Below are positions 34,797 through 43,265 of a stretch of 64,000 nt of DNA, piece after piece. The position numbers were made by a program, and so were the translations under genes. Source of the DNA: Acidobacteriaceae bacterium. GTDB taxonomy: Bacteria; Acidobacteriota; Terriglobia; Terriglobales; Acidobacteriaceae. The notes beneath the pieces were generated by a model. That model did not search any database, was not told where the DNA came from, and saw only the letters and a list, made by a program, of their open reading frames with translations. The stretch is from contig PLXE01000105.1 in the NCBI GenBank assembly GCA_003151335.1, forward strand, positions 1 to 64,000. The letters run 5' to 3'. Positions within the stretch are counted from its first letter, which is position 1. Each line of letters begins with the position of its first letter.

Positions 34797-36404
34797 TCAT
34801 TCTCCGCCGCTCACTTTCGGCGCGTAGGGATTGTCATCCACCACTTGCCACACCGTGTCGAGCACGGTTCCGTCCACCCATTTCACCACGGCCACAGGAC
34901 GGTCAAGCAGCCGGGGCTTGGCCGGTTTGCCGCCGCAGATCTTCTCCACTTCGGCTTGCAGTTCTTCGATGGGACGAATCGGCAGGCCTTTGCCCTTCAC
35001 CGCATCCAGCAAGTCTTGCCGCCGCGGATTGATGGCAATGCCGCGTTCCGTCGCGACGATGTCGATCAGTTCACCCGGCCCGGTCACTGTAGTCACTTCG
35101 TCAACGATCACCGGAATGCGATCGCGGAACGACGGCACCGCAAGAATGGTGCATCCCGCGAACAGGCAATTCTGCCAGCCGCCAATTCCATGCAGCAGCC
35201 GCCCGTCCGAGTGGGTCACGACATTCGCATTGAAGTTGACGTCAACCTCGGTTGCGCCCAACACGGCGGCGTCAACCAGCGACGCGAAGTTGCCCTTGCC
35301 GTGAAAGTTGTACGAAGTGAATGGACTGGTGGCCACATGACGAGGATTGCTGGCGATCGACTTCACTGCATCCAGGTCGAACGTCTGGCCGTCGAGTATG
35401 TACCCGATCAGACCTTCGTTGAGCAGATCAACCAGGTACTTGGTTGAACCTCCGCGCACGAAGCCGGCCTTCACGTTGGCCTGTTTCATCATGCCGGCCA
35501 GGTAATCCACAAACGCCAGGGCGATGCCACCCGCGCCCGCCTGGAAAGAGAAACCGTCGCGCATGATTCCGCTGTCGCGCAGAAAGCGCGCCACCAGCTC
35601 GGAAATTCGCAGGCGATCGGGACTGCGCGTGATCTGCGTGGTGCCGCTGACAATCATCGAAGGATCGCCGATGGAGTCGACCTCGACCACGTAGTCAACG
35701 TTGTTGCCCTGAATCTGCCAGGGAACGCAAGGGAACGGGACCAGATTGTCGGTCACCACGATGACGCGATCGGCATAGACGGAATCGGCAAGGGCAAATC
35801 CCAGCGAACCGCACGCCGACCTTCCGTGCGATCCATCGGCGTTGCCGAAGAAGTCGGCTGTGGGCGCGGCGATCACCGCGATGTCGATGTGGACTTCGCC
35901 ATCCTGCACCGCCTGCCAGCGTCCACCGTGCGAGCGCAACACTCCCAGGCCGCGCATGTGTCCGTGCGAGCAATAATCGCCGAGCGGCCCGTTCATGCTG
36001 CCTTCAATGTGATGCACCGCGCCCGACTTCATCAGGTCGATCACCGGCTCGTGGCACGGAAACGATGCGCTGGGAAACCAGACCAGGTCCTTGGCGCCCA
36101 TGCGGGCGGCGGTCTGTAACGCGGTGAGCGCGACGCGGTCTCCATTGCGCAGGTGGTGATGACTGCTGATGGTCATGCCATCACGCAGTCCGCAGAGACG
36201 CAGCGCGGTTTCCAAGTCGCGGACGCGCTTGTCCCCGTTTGTGGGATAATCGGCGCTGCTGCGGATAGGCGGGGTGGCTTTAGTTCCCGTGGGAGTTTGT
36301 TGATTAACTCCGTTGTACGGCGATTCTTGGCGGCCGTTGACATGAGTTGGCACGCGCCGGCCGGCAGCGTTCGTGACCAAGCTTGTTGCTACGCCCGCAC
36401 TCAT
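34797..36404 (-). CDS. citF: Citrate lyase alpha subunit (CitF-like CoA-transferase)
   Basis: A 535-residue protein similar to CitF, the citrate:acetyl-ACP transferase subunit. Family-like stretches include TISSHHHLRNGD, SHGGRWQAVQDGEVHIDIAV, SFQAGAGGIALA and HSDGRLLHGIGG. An N-terminal extension of about 50 residues, rich in Thr/Pro/Asn, is unusual. It overlaps the CitD-CitE gene by ATGA. With CitDE it should make a complete citrate lyase core, splitting citrate (or a homolog) into oxaloacetate and acetate. CitC, CitX and CitG, needed for the canonical prosthetic group and its acetylation, are not in the window. Confidence 0.88.
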   Translation of the reverse strand: MSAGVATSLVTNAAGRRVPTHVNGRQESPYNGVNQQTPTGTKATPPIRSSADYPTNGDKRVRDLETALRLCGLRDGMTISSHHHLRNGDRVALTALQTAARMGAKDLVWFPSASFPCHEPVIDLMKSGAVHHIEGSMNGPLGDYCSHGHMRGLGVLRSHGGRWQAVQDGEVHIDIAVIAAPTADFFGNADGSHGRSACGSLGFALADSVYADRVIVVTDNLVPFPCVPWQIQGNNVDYVVEVDSIGDPSMIVSGTTQITRSPDRLRISELVARFLRDSGIMRDGFSFQAGAGGIALAFVDYLAGMMKQANVKAGFVRGGSTKYLVDLLNEGLIGYILDGQTFDLDAVKSIASNPRHVATSPFTSYNFHGKGNFASLVDAAVLGATEVDVNFNANVVTHSDGRLLHGIGGWQNCLFAGCTILAVPSFRDRIPVIVDEVTTVTGPGELIDIVATERGIAINPRRQDLLDAVKGKGLPIRPIEELQAEVEKICGGKPAKPRLLDRPVAVVKWVDGTVLDTVWQVVDDNPYAPKVSGGE

Positions 36405-37642
36405 GATGCTTCTCCTGCCGGCGCCTGATCGGCACTGATGCCCATCTTCTTGGCCAGGGCGACCAGCTTCACGGCGCGTTGCACGACCGGGGCGTCAATC
36501 ATCTTGGACCCTAAGCTCACCACGCCAAGTCCGCGAGCTTGCGCCTCGTCGAAGGCTGCAACGATTGCAAGCGCCTTCTCCAGTTCGTTCGGCGCAGGTG
36601 CAAAGGCACGATGAATGATCTCAATTTGCACCGGATGAATGCAGCCCATGCCTTCAAACCCCATGGCGCGTGAAGCCTCGCCCCAATGCAGCAGTCCCTC
36701 GGTGTCGGCGACGTCACCATACACGGAGTCGATCGCCTGCACATGCGCGGCGTGGGCGGCGTTCACCACGCGCATGCGGGCATAGAGCGATTCGCTTCCG
36801 CCTGCTGTCTTGGCCACGCCGAGATCGGCAGTGTAGTCCTCCAATCCGAGAGTGATGGCCGCAATGCGGTCCGACGCCGTGGCGATGGCGAACGCATTCT
36901 CAATGCCCAGCGCCGATTCGAGAATCGGCATCAGCCAAATGGGACGCGTGACGCCCACTCCTTTTGCGATTGAGTCGATAGCTCCCACAACGTCAGATAT
37001 CTGCGCAGCAGTTTCGACTTTCGGAACCAGAATGAGATCGGGCGACTGCGGAACGATTTCTTCCAGATCAGCCAGCCCGAGCGGGAGCTGATTGATTCGG
37101 ACCATGCGCTCTGCCACGCCGAAATCCACCGCCCGCAGCGCATTGCGAACTAGCAGGCGCGCCGCATCTTTCTCGGCATAGTGCACCGAATCTTCCAAGT
37201 CGAGAATGACCGCGTCCGGCCCATGCAGTCCGGCATTAATGAAATACTTGGGTTCGTTGCCGGGCAGATAAAGCCGCGACCGCCGCAGACGGTCTCGCTG
37301 CGACGGCGCCGCCAGCGTCACCGCTTCCGGCAGCACTGACTTGCGTTGTGCGAGCCCGGCGCGGCGCACCGCCGCCTCAATGCGAGCTGCGATCACGAAC
37401 GGCAGCGCGCCTTCATCCACGATCTCGATTAACGCGTGCTCGACGCCCAGCGTGCGCAGGACGTCGTGCACCTGCCGCCGGATGACCTCACCGTAATACA
37501 ATTCAACGCGCGAGCGCAGGCCGATCTCAATCCCGCCGCTGCCGCGTTCCTCGAAGCTGACGTACAAGTCGGAGCGAATGTCGTCGCCGCCGCGTCCCGC
37601 CTCGCCTCGCCGCAATTCGCTAATTTTTGCCACTGCCGGCAT
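36401..37642 (-). CDS. citDE: CitD-CitE fusion (citrate lyase acyl carrier plus citryl-CoA lyase)
   Basis: A 413-residue two-domain protein. Residues 20-95 resemble CitD, the acyl carrier protein (IEIGLRSRVELYYGEVIR, VDEGALPFVIAARIEAAVRRA seen in pieces). Residues 115-400 are CitE of the HpcH/HpaI aldolase fold (SRLYLPGNEPKYF, VILDLEDSVHYAEKD, GFEGMGCIHPVQ). In stand-alone CitD the prosthetic group sits on the Ser of ESxD; here the aligned segment is IRSD, so that Ser appears shifted or replaced. The gene overlaps the dehydrogenase gene by 23 bp and citF by 4 bp. Whether the carrier domain still carries the group is open. Confidence 0.85.
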   Translation of the reverse strand: MPAVAKISELRRGEAGRGGDDIRSDLYVSFEERGSGGIEIGLRSRVELYYGEVIRRQVHDVLRTLGVEHALIEIVDEGALPFVIAARIEAAVRRAGLAQRKSVLPEAVTLAAPSQRDRLRRSRLYLPGNEPKYFINAGLHGPDAVILDLEDSVHYAEKDAARLLVRNALRAVDFGVAERMVRINQLPLGLADLEEIVPQSPDLILVPKVETAAQISDVVGAIDSIAKGVGVTRPIWLMPILESALGIENAFAIATASDRIAAITLGLEDYTADLGVAKTAGGSESLYARMRVVNAAHAAHVQAIDSVYGDVADTEGLLHWGEASRAMGFEGMGCIHPVQIEIIHRAFAPAPNELEKALAIVAAFDEAQARGLGVVSLGSKMIDAPVVQRAVKLVALAKKMGISADQAPAGEAS

Positions 37643-38846
37643 AAGCCTTCTCCACCGTCACCCCAAGCTTCGCCAGGATGGCGTCTGTCATCTGCGTTGT
37701 CGAGGCGGCGCCCTGGGCCAGCGATTTCGCTCCGCCGGGGATGCGCATCATGTCATAGGTGCGCACTTGGCCTTCGGCCACAACCGCCGCGATAGCATCG
37801 CGAATCTTGCGCGCCTTATCGTTCTCTCCAAGATGATCAAGCATCATCGCTGCCGAGAGAATCATAGCAATCGGGTTGACGATCGCCGGATCCAACTCGG
37901 CATACTTCGGAGCCGACCCATGTGTGGGCTCGAACACCGCGACCTCCTGGCCAATGTTGCCCGACGCCGCAAAACCAAGCCCACCAACCAGTCCCGCGAA
38001 TGCGTCGCTGATGACATCGCCGAACAAGTTGCTGGCCACGATCACGCCATACTCTTCCGGGTTCTTGGTCAGCCACATGGTCTGCGCATCGATATTGGTG
38101 GACCACAGCGCAATGTCGCTATATTGCTTGTGCACTTCTTTGGCGGCTTCTTCCATCATGCCCGAAGTTTCGCGCAGCACGTTGGGCTTCTCGCAGATGG
38201 TCACCGATTTGTAGCCGTGCTTGCGCGCATGAAGGAATGCGGCCTCGCAAATCCGGCGCGCCGCCGGACGCGTGATGACGCGCACTGAAATCGCCAGGTC
38301 CTCGCCGGCGACGTTGGCGAACGGCTTGAACTTCGGATGGGTGCGTAATGCGTCACGCACCGGTTGCGGAGGATTCGTCCACTCCACTCCCGCGTACAGT
38401 CCTTCCGTGTTCTGGCGGAAGACCACCACGTCCACCTTGGGCTCCTCGTACCCGCCAGCCGGTTTCTGGCGGATAAAGTTGAGCGGGTTGCCGGGGAACG
38501 ACAGGCACGGCCGCATGCACACATCGAGGTTGAAGATCTGTCGCATGGAAACGATCGGGCTGAAGTATTGGTAGCCTTTGCCGCGTAATGCAGGGCTCAA
38601 CTCGGCCTCGGCCTCCTTCTTCGGCTTCGAGGTGATAGCGCCGAACAGACCGACCTTGTGCTGGCGCAGCAGTTCGATGGTGCGCTCGGGAAGCGCGTCG
38701 CCTTGCTTGATCCAGCACTCCCAGCCGATGTCGGCGTGTACGTACTCAGCCTCGAAACCAACGGCGTCGAGCACCCGAATCGCTTCGGGCAGGACCTGGT
38801 TGCTAATGCCATCGCCCGGCATGGATACGACTTTACGTTTCGCCAT
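37620..38846 (-). CDS. Isocitrate/isopropylmalate dehydrogenase family protein
   Basis: A 408-residue beta-decarboxylating dehydrogenase. The phosphate/substrate region includes MRPCLSFPGNPLNF, FRQNTEGLYAGVEW and VRVITRPAARRICEAAF. The metal Asp residues lie in NLFGDVISDAFAGLVGG, and the cofactor loop is EPTHGSAPKYA, compatible with NAD use. Substrate could be isocitrate, homoisocitrate, 3-isopropylmalate or tartrate; the tricarboxylate neighbours favour isocitrate or a homolog. The ATG at 38846 has GAGGAG eight bases upstream. It begins a sub-operon with citDE and citF behind a 259-bp gap that contains repeated operator-like sites. Confidence 0.87.
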   Translation of the reverse strand: MAKRKVVSMPGDGISNQVLPEAIRVLDAVGFEAEYVHADIGWECWIKQGDALPERTIELLRQHKVGLFGAITSKPKKEAEAELSPALRGKGYQYFSPIVSMRQIFNLDVCMRPCLSFPGNPLNFIRQKPAGGYEEPKVDVVVFRQNTEGLYAGVEWTNPPQPVRDALRTHPKFKPFANVAGEDLAISVRVITRPAARRICEAAFLHARKHGYKSVTICEKPNVLRETSGMMEEAAKEVHKQYSDIALWSTNIDAQTMWLTKNPEEYGVIVASNLFGDVISDAFAGLVGGLGFAASGNIGQEVAVFEPTHGSAPKYAELDPAIVNPIAMILSAAMMLDHLGENDKARKIRDAIAAVVAEGQVRTYDMMRIPGGAKSLAQGAASTTQMTDAILAKLGVTVEKAYAGSGKN

Positions 38847-38970
38847 GAACGCCAACTCCTCTACTTGCCGCTACGCCGTTACCGTACTCCATTCCGCTTG
38901 CCATCCCGGGCGAGTCGAGGGACCTGCTTCGGTACCGTCCCTACGGGACTCAGATTCTCTCTCACGCCCA

Positions 38971-38994
38971 CCCAGCGCTGAAGCGCTGGGCTAA
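38971..38994. repeat. REP-like palindrome (CCCAGCGCTGAAGCGCTGGG)
   Basis: Perfect stem around CTGAAG, same core as the other interspersed palindromes. Confidence 0.65.
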
Positions 38995-39034
38995 GCTCTT
39001 CCACCCCCAAAGCGGGACTCGTGTGTCGCCCCCT

Positions 39035-39100
39035 CACAATGTCCTCCATTGTGGGATCACTTATGTCACATTGTGGGATAGGCATTCTCCGACATTGTGA
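39035..39100. promoter_or_regulatory. Cluster of CATTGTG operator-like repeats
   Basis: Four copies: CACAATG at 39035, CATTGTGGGATCA at 39047, CATTGTGGGATA at 39069 and CATTGTGAG at 39093. The three direct copies are 22 and 24 bp apart, about two helical turns, typical of sites for a cooperatively binding regulator. Confidence 0.5.
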
Positions 39101-39105
39101 GTTTC

Positions 39106-41079
39106 TTATGCATTTTGCACTTGCGCCGCCACCGTGCTCAACCCCAGCTTGCGGCTCACCAAGTTCTCCACTCCGCGGGCAATCACCAACGACTGCGGTA
39201 CCGACCCTAGCGCCGGGAAAGTGAACTGCTCGCCTGCATAGCGAATGGTGCTCGCGGAAAAATCAACCTCGACCTCGTCACCGGGAATGATCGTCTTCTC
39301 CTTGCGCGCGACCGCGTCGGAAAACTTTGCGCGCAGGCGGTTTACCAGGTCGGGCGTCTCGATGCACAGAAATCCGTTATTGAACGCGTTGCGTAGATAG
39401 GTCTGCGAGAAGCTGCCCGCGATCACCAGTGGAATGCCCTTGTATTTTAGCGCCGTCACCGCCTGCTCGCGGCTGGAACCGGTGCCAAAGTTGAAGCTGC
39501 CGACAATAACGTCGCCCTCACGCGCGCGCCCAGCAAACTGCGGATCATAATTTTCCATCACTACGCGCGCCATCATCTCCGGGGTCATGTCTTCACGATA
39601 GGTGTAGTCCTTACCATAGATGCCGTCGGTGTTCAGGTTGTCTTGCGGCAAGAAGATCAGCCTTCCGCGCACGCGCTGCGGAAATCCGGGCAGGATTTCA
39701 ACTCTCTCGGCCGAAGCCGCATCGGTGGCCGGCACTTCAAAATGTTTCTTCAGTTCGCGATACTCAGTCTCAGCAGGTCCACAGATGTAGCCGGCGACGG
39801 CGGAAGCGGCGACGACTTCGGGACTGCCAAGATAGCACTGCGCATCGCGCGAACCCATGCGCCCTTTGAAATTGCGATTGGTGGCGGAGATACCAACCTC
39901 GCCCGCTTCGAGCAATCCCGTACCCAGGCCGATGCACGGTCCGCATCCTGACGGCAGCGGATGCGCGCCCGCTTCGAGCAAGGTTTGCCACACGCCGCGC
40001 TTTTCCGCTTCCTCCTGCACCGCGCGACTGGCCGCCGCAAGATAGAACCGCACACCGTCCGCGACCTTCTTGCCTTGCAGCACCTTCGCCGCGGCCTCCA
40101 GGTCTTCCGGTCGCGAGTTCACGCAGGAAACGAGGTACGCCTTCTGGATGGCGACCTTCTTCTTCGCAATTTCGGCAACCGACTGCATCACCTGCACCGT
40201 ATCCGGACCCGAAACATGCGGCGTGACCTCCGCAAGATTCAGCGTGATCCGGCCCGCGTACGACGCATCTTTGTCCGGAGCCGGAGGATTCGTGCGCCAC
40301 TCCTCAAATCTGTCTTCGGGAATACGCGCGACCCCCTGCGCCCGTAATTCTCGATTGCGCGCTTCGAGGTAACGCAGCGTGACCTCATCCACCGGAAACC
40401 AGCCGACCAGCGTTCCCCACTCGGTGGACATGTTGGCGATGGTCAGCCGCGCGTCGATGCTGAGCGACGCCACGCCGGGCCCGGTGAATTCGACGGCGGC
40501 GTTCAACACTTCTTCCCGGTTGTAGAGTCCGCACAACGTCACGATCACATCTTTGCCGGTCGCACCCGGCGCGAGCCGTCCTTCCAACAAAACCTGCACG
40601 GTCCGCGGAATCTGCCACCAGAATTCCCCCGTCGCCCAGATTGCGGCCGCGTCGGTGCGAACCACCGGCGTGCCGATCGCGCCCAATGCGCCATACATAT
40701 TGGAGTGCGAATCGGAGGCGACGACAAATGTTCCGGGCAGCACGTAGCCCTTCTCCACCATGATCTGATGACCAATGCCGCTGCCCGGCGGATAGAAATC
40801 AGTGCCCTGCTCGCGCGCAAACGCCTCCATGCTGCGATACTTCGCCAGGTTCGACGCTTCCCTGTTCTGAATATCGTGGTCGGCGGTGATGACCGGCTGC
40901 GCCGGATCGTGTACCTTGTTCGCGCCTATGGCCTTGAATTTCTTCATGACCGCAGAAGTGTTGTCGTGGGTCATCACGTGATAAGGCCGGACGGAGAGGA
41001 AGTCACCTGCGCGCAGCGGGCGACCCGGCCCCTCGGCCATATGGGCTTGCGCGATCTTTTCGACGATGGTCTGTCCCAT
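39106..41079 (-). CDS. Aconitase-superfamily hydratase (single chain)
   Basis: A 657-residue protein with the aconitase core followed by the swivel domain in one chain. The three Fe-S cysteines are in LVSCVNSRPED and SGCGPCIGLG. Other family stretches are HVMTHDNTSAV, VASDSHSNMYGALGAIGTPV (pieces) and SFNFGTGSSREQA in the swivel domain, whose wording is closer to homoaconitase or isopropylmalate dehydratase than to AcnA. It should interconvert a 2-hydroxy and 3-hydroxy tricarboxylate. It sits one base after the MmgE/PrpD gene in the same direction, consistent with acting on its product. The exact substrate is not determined by sequence. Confidence 0.88.
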   Translation of the reverse strand: MGQTIVEKIAQAHMAEGPGRPLRAGDFLSVRPYHVMTHDNTSAVMKKFKAIGANKVHDPAQPVITADHDIQNREASNLAKYRSMEAFAREQGTDFYPPGSGIGHQIMVEKGYVLPGTFVVASDSHSNMYGALGAIGTPVVRTDAAAIWATGEFWWQIPRTVQVLLEGRLAPGATGKDVIVTLCGLYNREEVLNAAVEFTGPGVASLSIDARLTIANMSTEWGTLVGWFPVDEVTLRYLEARNRELRAQGVARIPEDRFEEWRTNPPAPDKDASYAGRITLNLAEVTPHVSGPDTVQVMQSVAEIAKKKVAIQKAYLVSCVNSRPEDLEAAAKVLQGKKVADGVRFYLAAASRAVQEEAEKRGVWQTLLEAGAHPLPSGCGPCIGLGTGLLEAGEVGISATNRNFKGRMGSRDAQCYLGSPEVVAASAVAGYICGPAETEYRELKKHFEVPATDAASAERVEILPGFPQRVRGRLIFLPQDNLNTDGIYGKDYTYREDMTPEMMARVVMENYDPQFAGRAREGDVIVGSFNFGTGSSREQAVTALKYKGIPLVIAGSFSQTYLRNAFNNGFLCIETPDLVNRLRAKFSDAVARKEKTIIPGDEVEVDFSASTIRYAGEQFTFPALGSVPQSLVIARGVENLVSRKLGLSTVAAQVQNA

Positions 41080-41080
41080 C

Positions 41081-42523
41081 TCAATGACCTCCCGCCGCCA
41101 GTGCCCGGTCAGCCTTGAACAACTTCATCAGCGCAGTCACGCTCGGCTGCTTTTCGAGACTCCAGATGGCGTCCATGGCGCGGCGACGGGCTTCGCGCGA
41201 CATCACCGGCTCCGCCAGCGCCTCGAATTTCTCTTCCACTTCCTTGTCGGTCAGCGGATTGCGCGGATCGCCCTTAGGATAATCGAGCTGCGTCGTGAAC
41301 TCGCGGCCATCGATGGTGTGAATTCTCACGATCACCCGCTGCAGCGCCGGAAAGACTTTCTCGATCTCGGGATCGGCGGAAACGGCGATCTTGCTGAGCT
41401 GGGCGCGGATTACAGGGTCCATGATCTTCGCCTGAGTGAACTGCAGGGGAGTGACCTGGCGCTCAGCAATGGCAGCGGCAATAACATACGGCAGCGAGTG
41501 GTCGGCGGTCTCCTTGGTGTGCGGATCGTACTTGCTAGGATCGCTCAGAATGTCGGCCCCGCGCGCCGTGGTGCGGATATGCACTTTTGCTATGTCATTG
41601 GGCTTGAGGTCGTGGTCCTTCACCAGCGCAAGCACAGCGGAGATTGGCGTGTGCGTCAGGGCTTCGGTGGGAAATGCCTTCATCCCACATTGTGTGATAC
41701 GCCACGAATCGCCCAGCCCGTCGGTCAGAATATTGAGCTTCCACTCTGGGCCAAAGCAGTGCACCAGTCCCTCTTTGCCATCGATCACATGCTCGGGCCC
41801 GGTATATCCCTTTTCCGCCAGCAAGGCGGCCAGCACACCACTCTGCGTGGCCATGGGATCGACGGTGTTCTTCATCATGGTCAGCTTGCCGGCGGTGACC
41901 GCACCCAGGGTGGCGCGCGCGCTGGCGCTGATGCCGATGGCGTGCTGAATTTGCTCGGCGCTGAGACACAGCATACGTCCAGCCACGATCGGCGAGACGA
42001 ACGCGGTCAACGTGGCATGATGCCAGCCGCGCTCGCGAATGCCGGGGAAGGCCGCTTCGCACAGCCGCATCTCAAATTCGTGGCCCAGCACCAGACCCAC
42101 GATGAGTTCGCACCCATCGCTGCCGGCACGCTCACCGGCAGCCATCGCCGCAGGAAAAATGTCCGACGGGTGCGAAGGGTCCTGCTTCCAGTAAATGTCG
42201 TTATAGTCCATGCAGCGAATCATCAGCGCGTTGGCCAGCGACGCCGACACCACATCCATCTGCCGGCCACTCCCAATCACGGTTGCACCACTCGGGCCTG
42301 CAATCTCGTTCAGCACCTCCAGCGCGATCATGACGTCATGCTGCTGGTAGCCGCCAAGCGCGCAGCCAACGCTGTCAAGCAAGAGGCGCTTAGCCTGATG
42401 CACCGCATCTTTGGAAAGGGAGATCTGCTCGAACTTCACACCGGCGGCCCATTGCGCCATGATCGCCGTGATCGTCGGCTTGGCGGCCGCTTTGCTCGGC
42501 GCTGGCGCAGTTGTGGTTGACAT
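41081..42523 (-). CDS. MmgE/PrpD family protein
   Basis: A 480-residue protein of the MmgE/PrpD family, which includes 2-methylcitrate dehydratase and cis-aconitate decarboxylase. Family-like regions are LLLDSVGCALGG (about residue 50), MDYNDIYW, HPSDIFPAAMA and the C-terminal helical domain. The ATG at 42523 is chosen for its GAGGAGA site; the longer frame overlaps the upstream gene. Between the HD-like gene and the aconitase gene, it probably dehydrates citrate or an alkylated citrate to the corresponding aconitate. Decarboxylation is the main alternative. Confidence 0.88.
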   Translation of the reverse strand: MSTTTAPAPSKAAAKPTITAIMAQWAAGVKFEQISLSKDAVHQAKRLLLDSVGCALGGYQQHDVMIALEVLNEIAGPSGATVIGSGRQMDVVSASLANALMIRCMDYNDIYWKQDPSHPSDIFPAAMAAGERAGSDGCELIVGLVLGHEFEMRLCEAAFPGIRERGWHHATLTAFVSPIVAGRMLCLSAEQIQHAIGISASARATLGAVTAGKLTMMKNTVDPMATQSGVLAALLAEKGYTGPEHVIDGKEGLVHCFGPEWKLNILTDGLGDSWRITQCGMKAFPTEALTHTPISAVLALVKDHDLKPNDIAKVHIRTTARGADILSDPSKYDPHTKETADHSLPYVIAAAIAERQVTPLQFTQAKIMDPVIRAQLSKIAVSADPEIEKVFPALQRVIVRIHTIDGREFTTQLDYPKGDPRNPLTDKEVEEKFEALAEPVMSREARRRAMDAIWSLEKQPSVTALMKLFKADRALAAGGH

Positions 42524-42546
42524 CAGAGTCTTCTCCTCGTTTCCTT

Positions 42547-43089
42547 CTATTTCGCCAGGTTCTTGAACGGCAGAAAGGCCATGAAATCGGCGTGGTGCAC
42601 GATGTAGGCCTCGGTGGTGCGCTTCACCAGATCGCCTTCGGCGGCATGCGCCGCGATGATGTGGCACACCGCGTCAGGCACGCCGCATTCCATCGCCAGC
42701 GCCACCCCGGTAAACGGATGCCGCAGCAACTCGCCGCGCTTGCTTTGGCGGGTCTTGCCGCCGACGTTCTCGTACTCCAGTAATTTCCCGACGTCGGCCA
42801 GAATCGCGCCCGCAATCACGGTGTCCATGTCGATGGGCAGCGCGCGCCCCATAAATTCCTTCATGCTCTCGGCCGCCTTGCGTGCGATGTGTACCACGCA
42901 GCGCTTGTGCTCCATGAACGTCGTAGGGCAGTTCGGCACCAGCAGAGTGAACGGAATGCGATTCAGGTCATCCGGGGTGAGCGGGCTTTGTTCGAAGGCG
43001 TGCTGCCACGTCTCTATGACCTGCTCACGCAGCCCGGGCGACTGAATCCACTCGATCTCCGGCCACAATTTAAGGACTGCTTCGCGCAT
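42547..43089 (-). CDS. HD-domain-like protein with altered metal doublet
   Basis: A 180-residue protein with the helical pattern of an HD phosphohydrolase: an upstream His (EHKRCVVHIA), then AILADVGKLLEYE where LLHDxGK would be, then RHPFTGVALAMECGVPDAV and a later IIAAHAAEG. The diagnostic His of the HD doublet is Ala, so classic metal-dependent hydrolysis may be impaired. The ATG at 43089 has a GGAGGAG site. It is the first gene of the tricarboxylate cluster. Its part in the pathway is unknown; it may bind a nucleotide or a CoA derivative rather than cleave it. Confidence 0.75.
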   Translation of the reverse strand: MREAVLKLWPEIEWIQSPGLREQVIETWQHAFEQSPLTPDDLNRIPFTLLVPNCPTTFMEHKRCVVHIARKAAESMKEFMGRALPIDMDTVIAGAILADVGKLLEYENVGGKTRQSKRGELLRHPFTGVALAMECGVPDAVCHIIAAHAAEGDLVKRTTEAYIVHHADFMAFLPFKNLAK

Positions 43090-43265
43090 CAGTACTCCTC
43101 CGCGAAATCCCCGTTGAAGCAAAACCGGTTTGGATGGGCACCCTCGCACTCTGGGACTAACGGGGCGAAATCCCGTCTGAGGGCTAAACAAGTATTCGTA
43201 TCATTTCTTCCCGTAGAAGAGCTAGGACGCGCGTCACAGAGGGGATCAGTTTCTCAAGGCCCTGT

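Larger units (their letters stand above)
38847..39105. promoter_or_regulatory. Regulatory gap upstream of the dehydrogenase-citDE-citF genes
   Basis: A 259-bp gap in an otherwise tightly packed cluster. It contains a REP-like palindrome (38971-38994), an interspersed repeat (38902-38929) and the repeated CATTGTG motif at 39035-39100. It likely holds a separate promoter. Confidence 0.55.
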
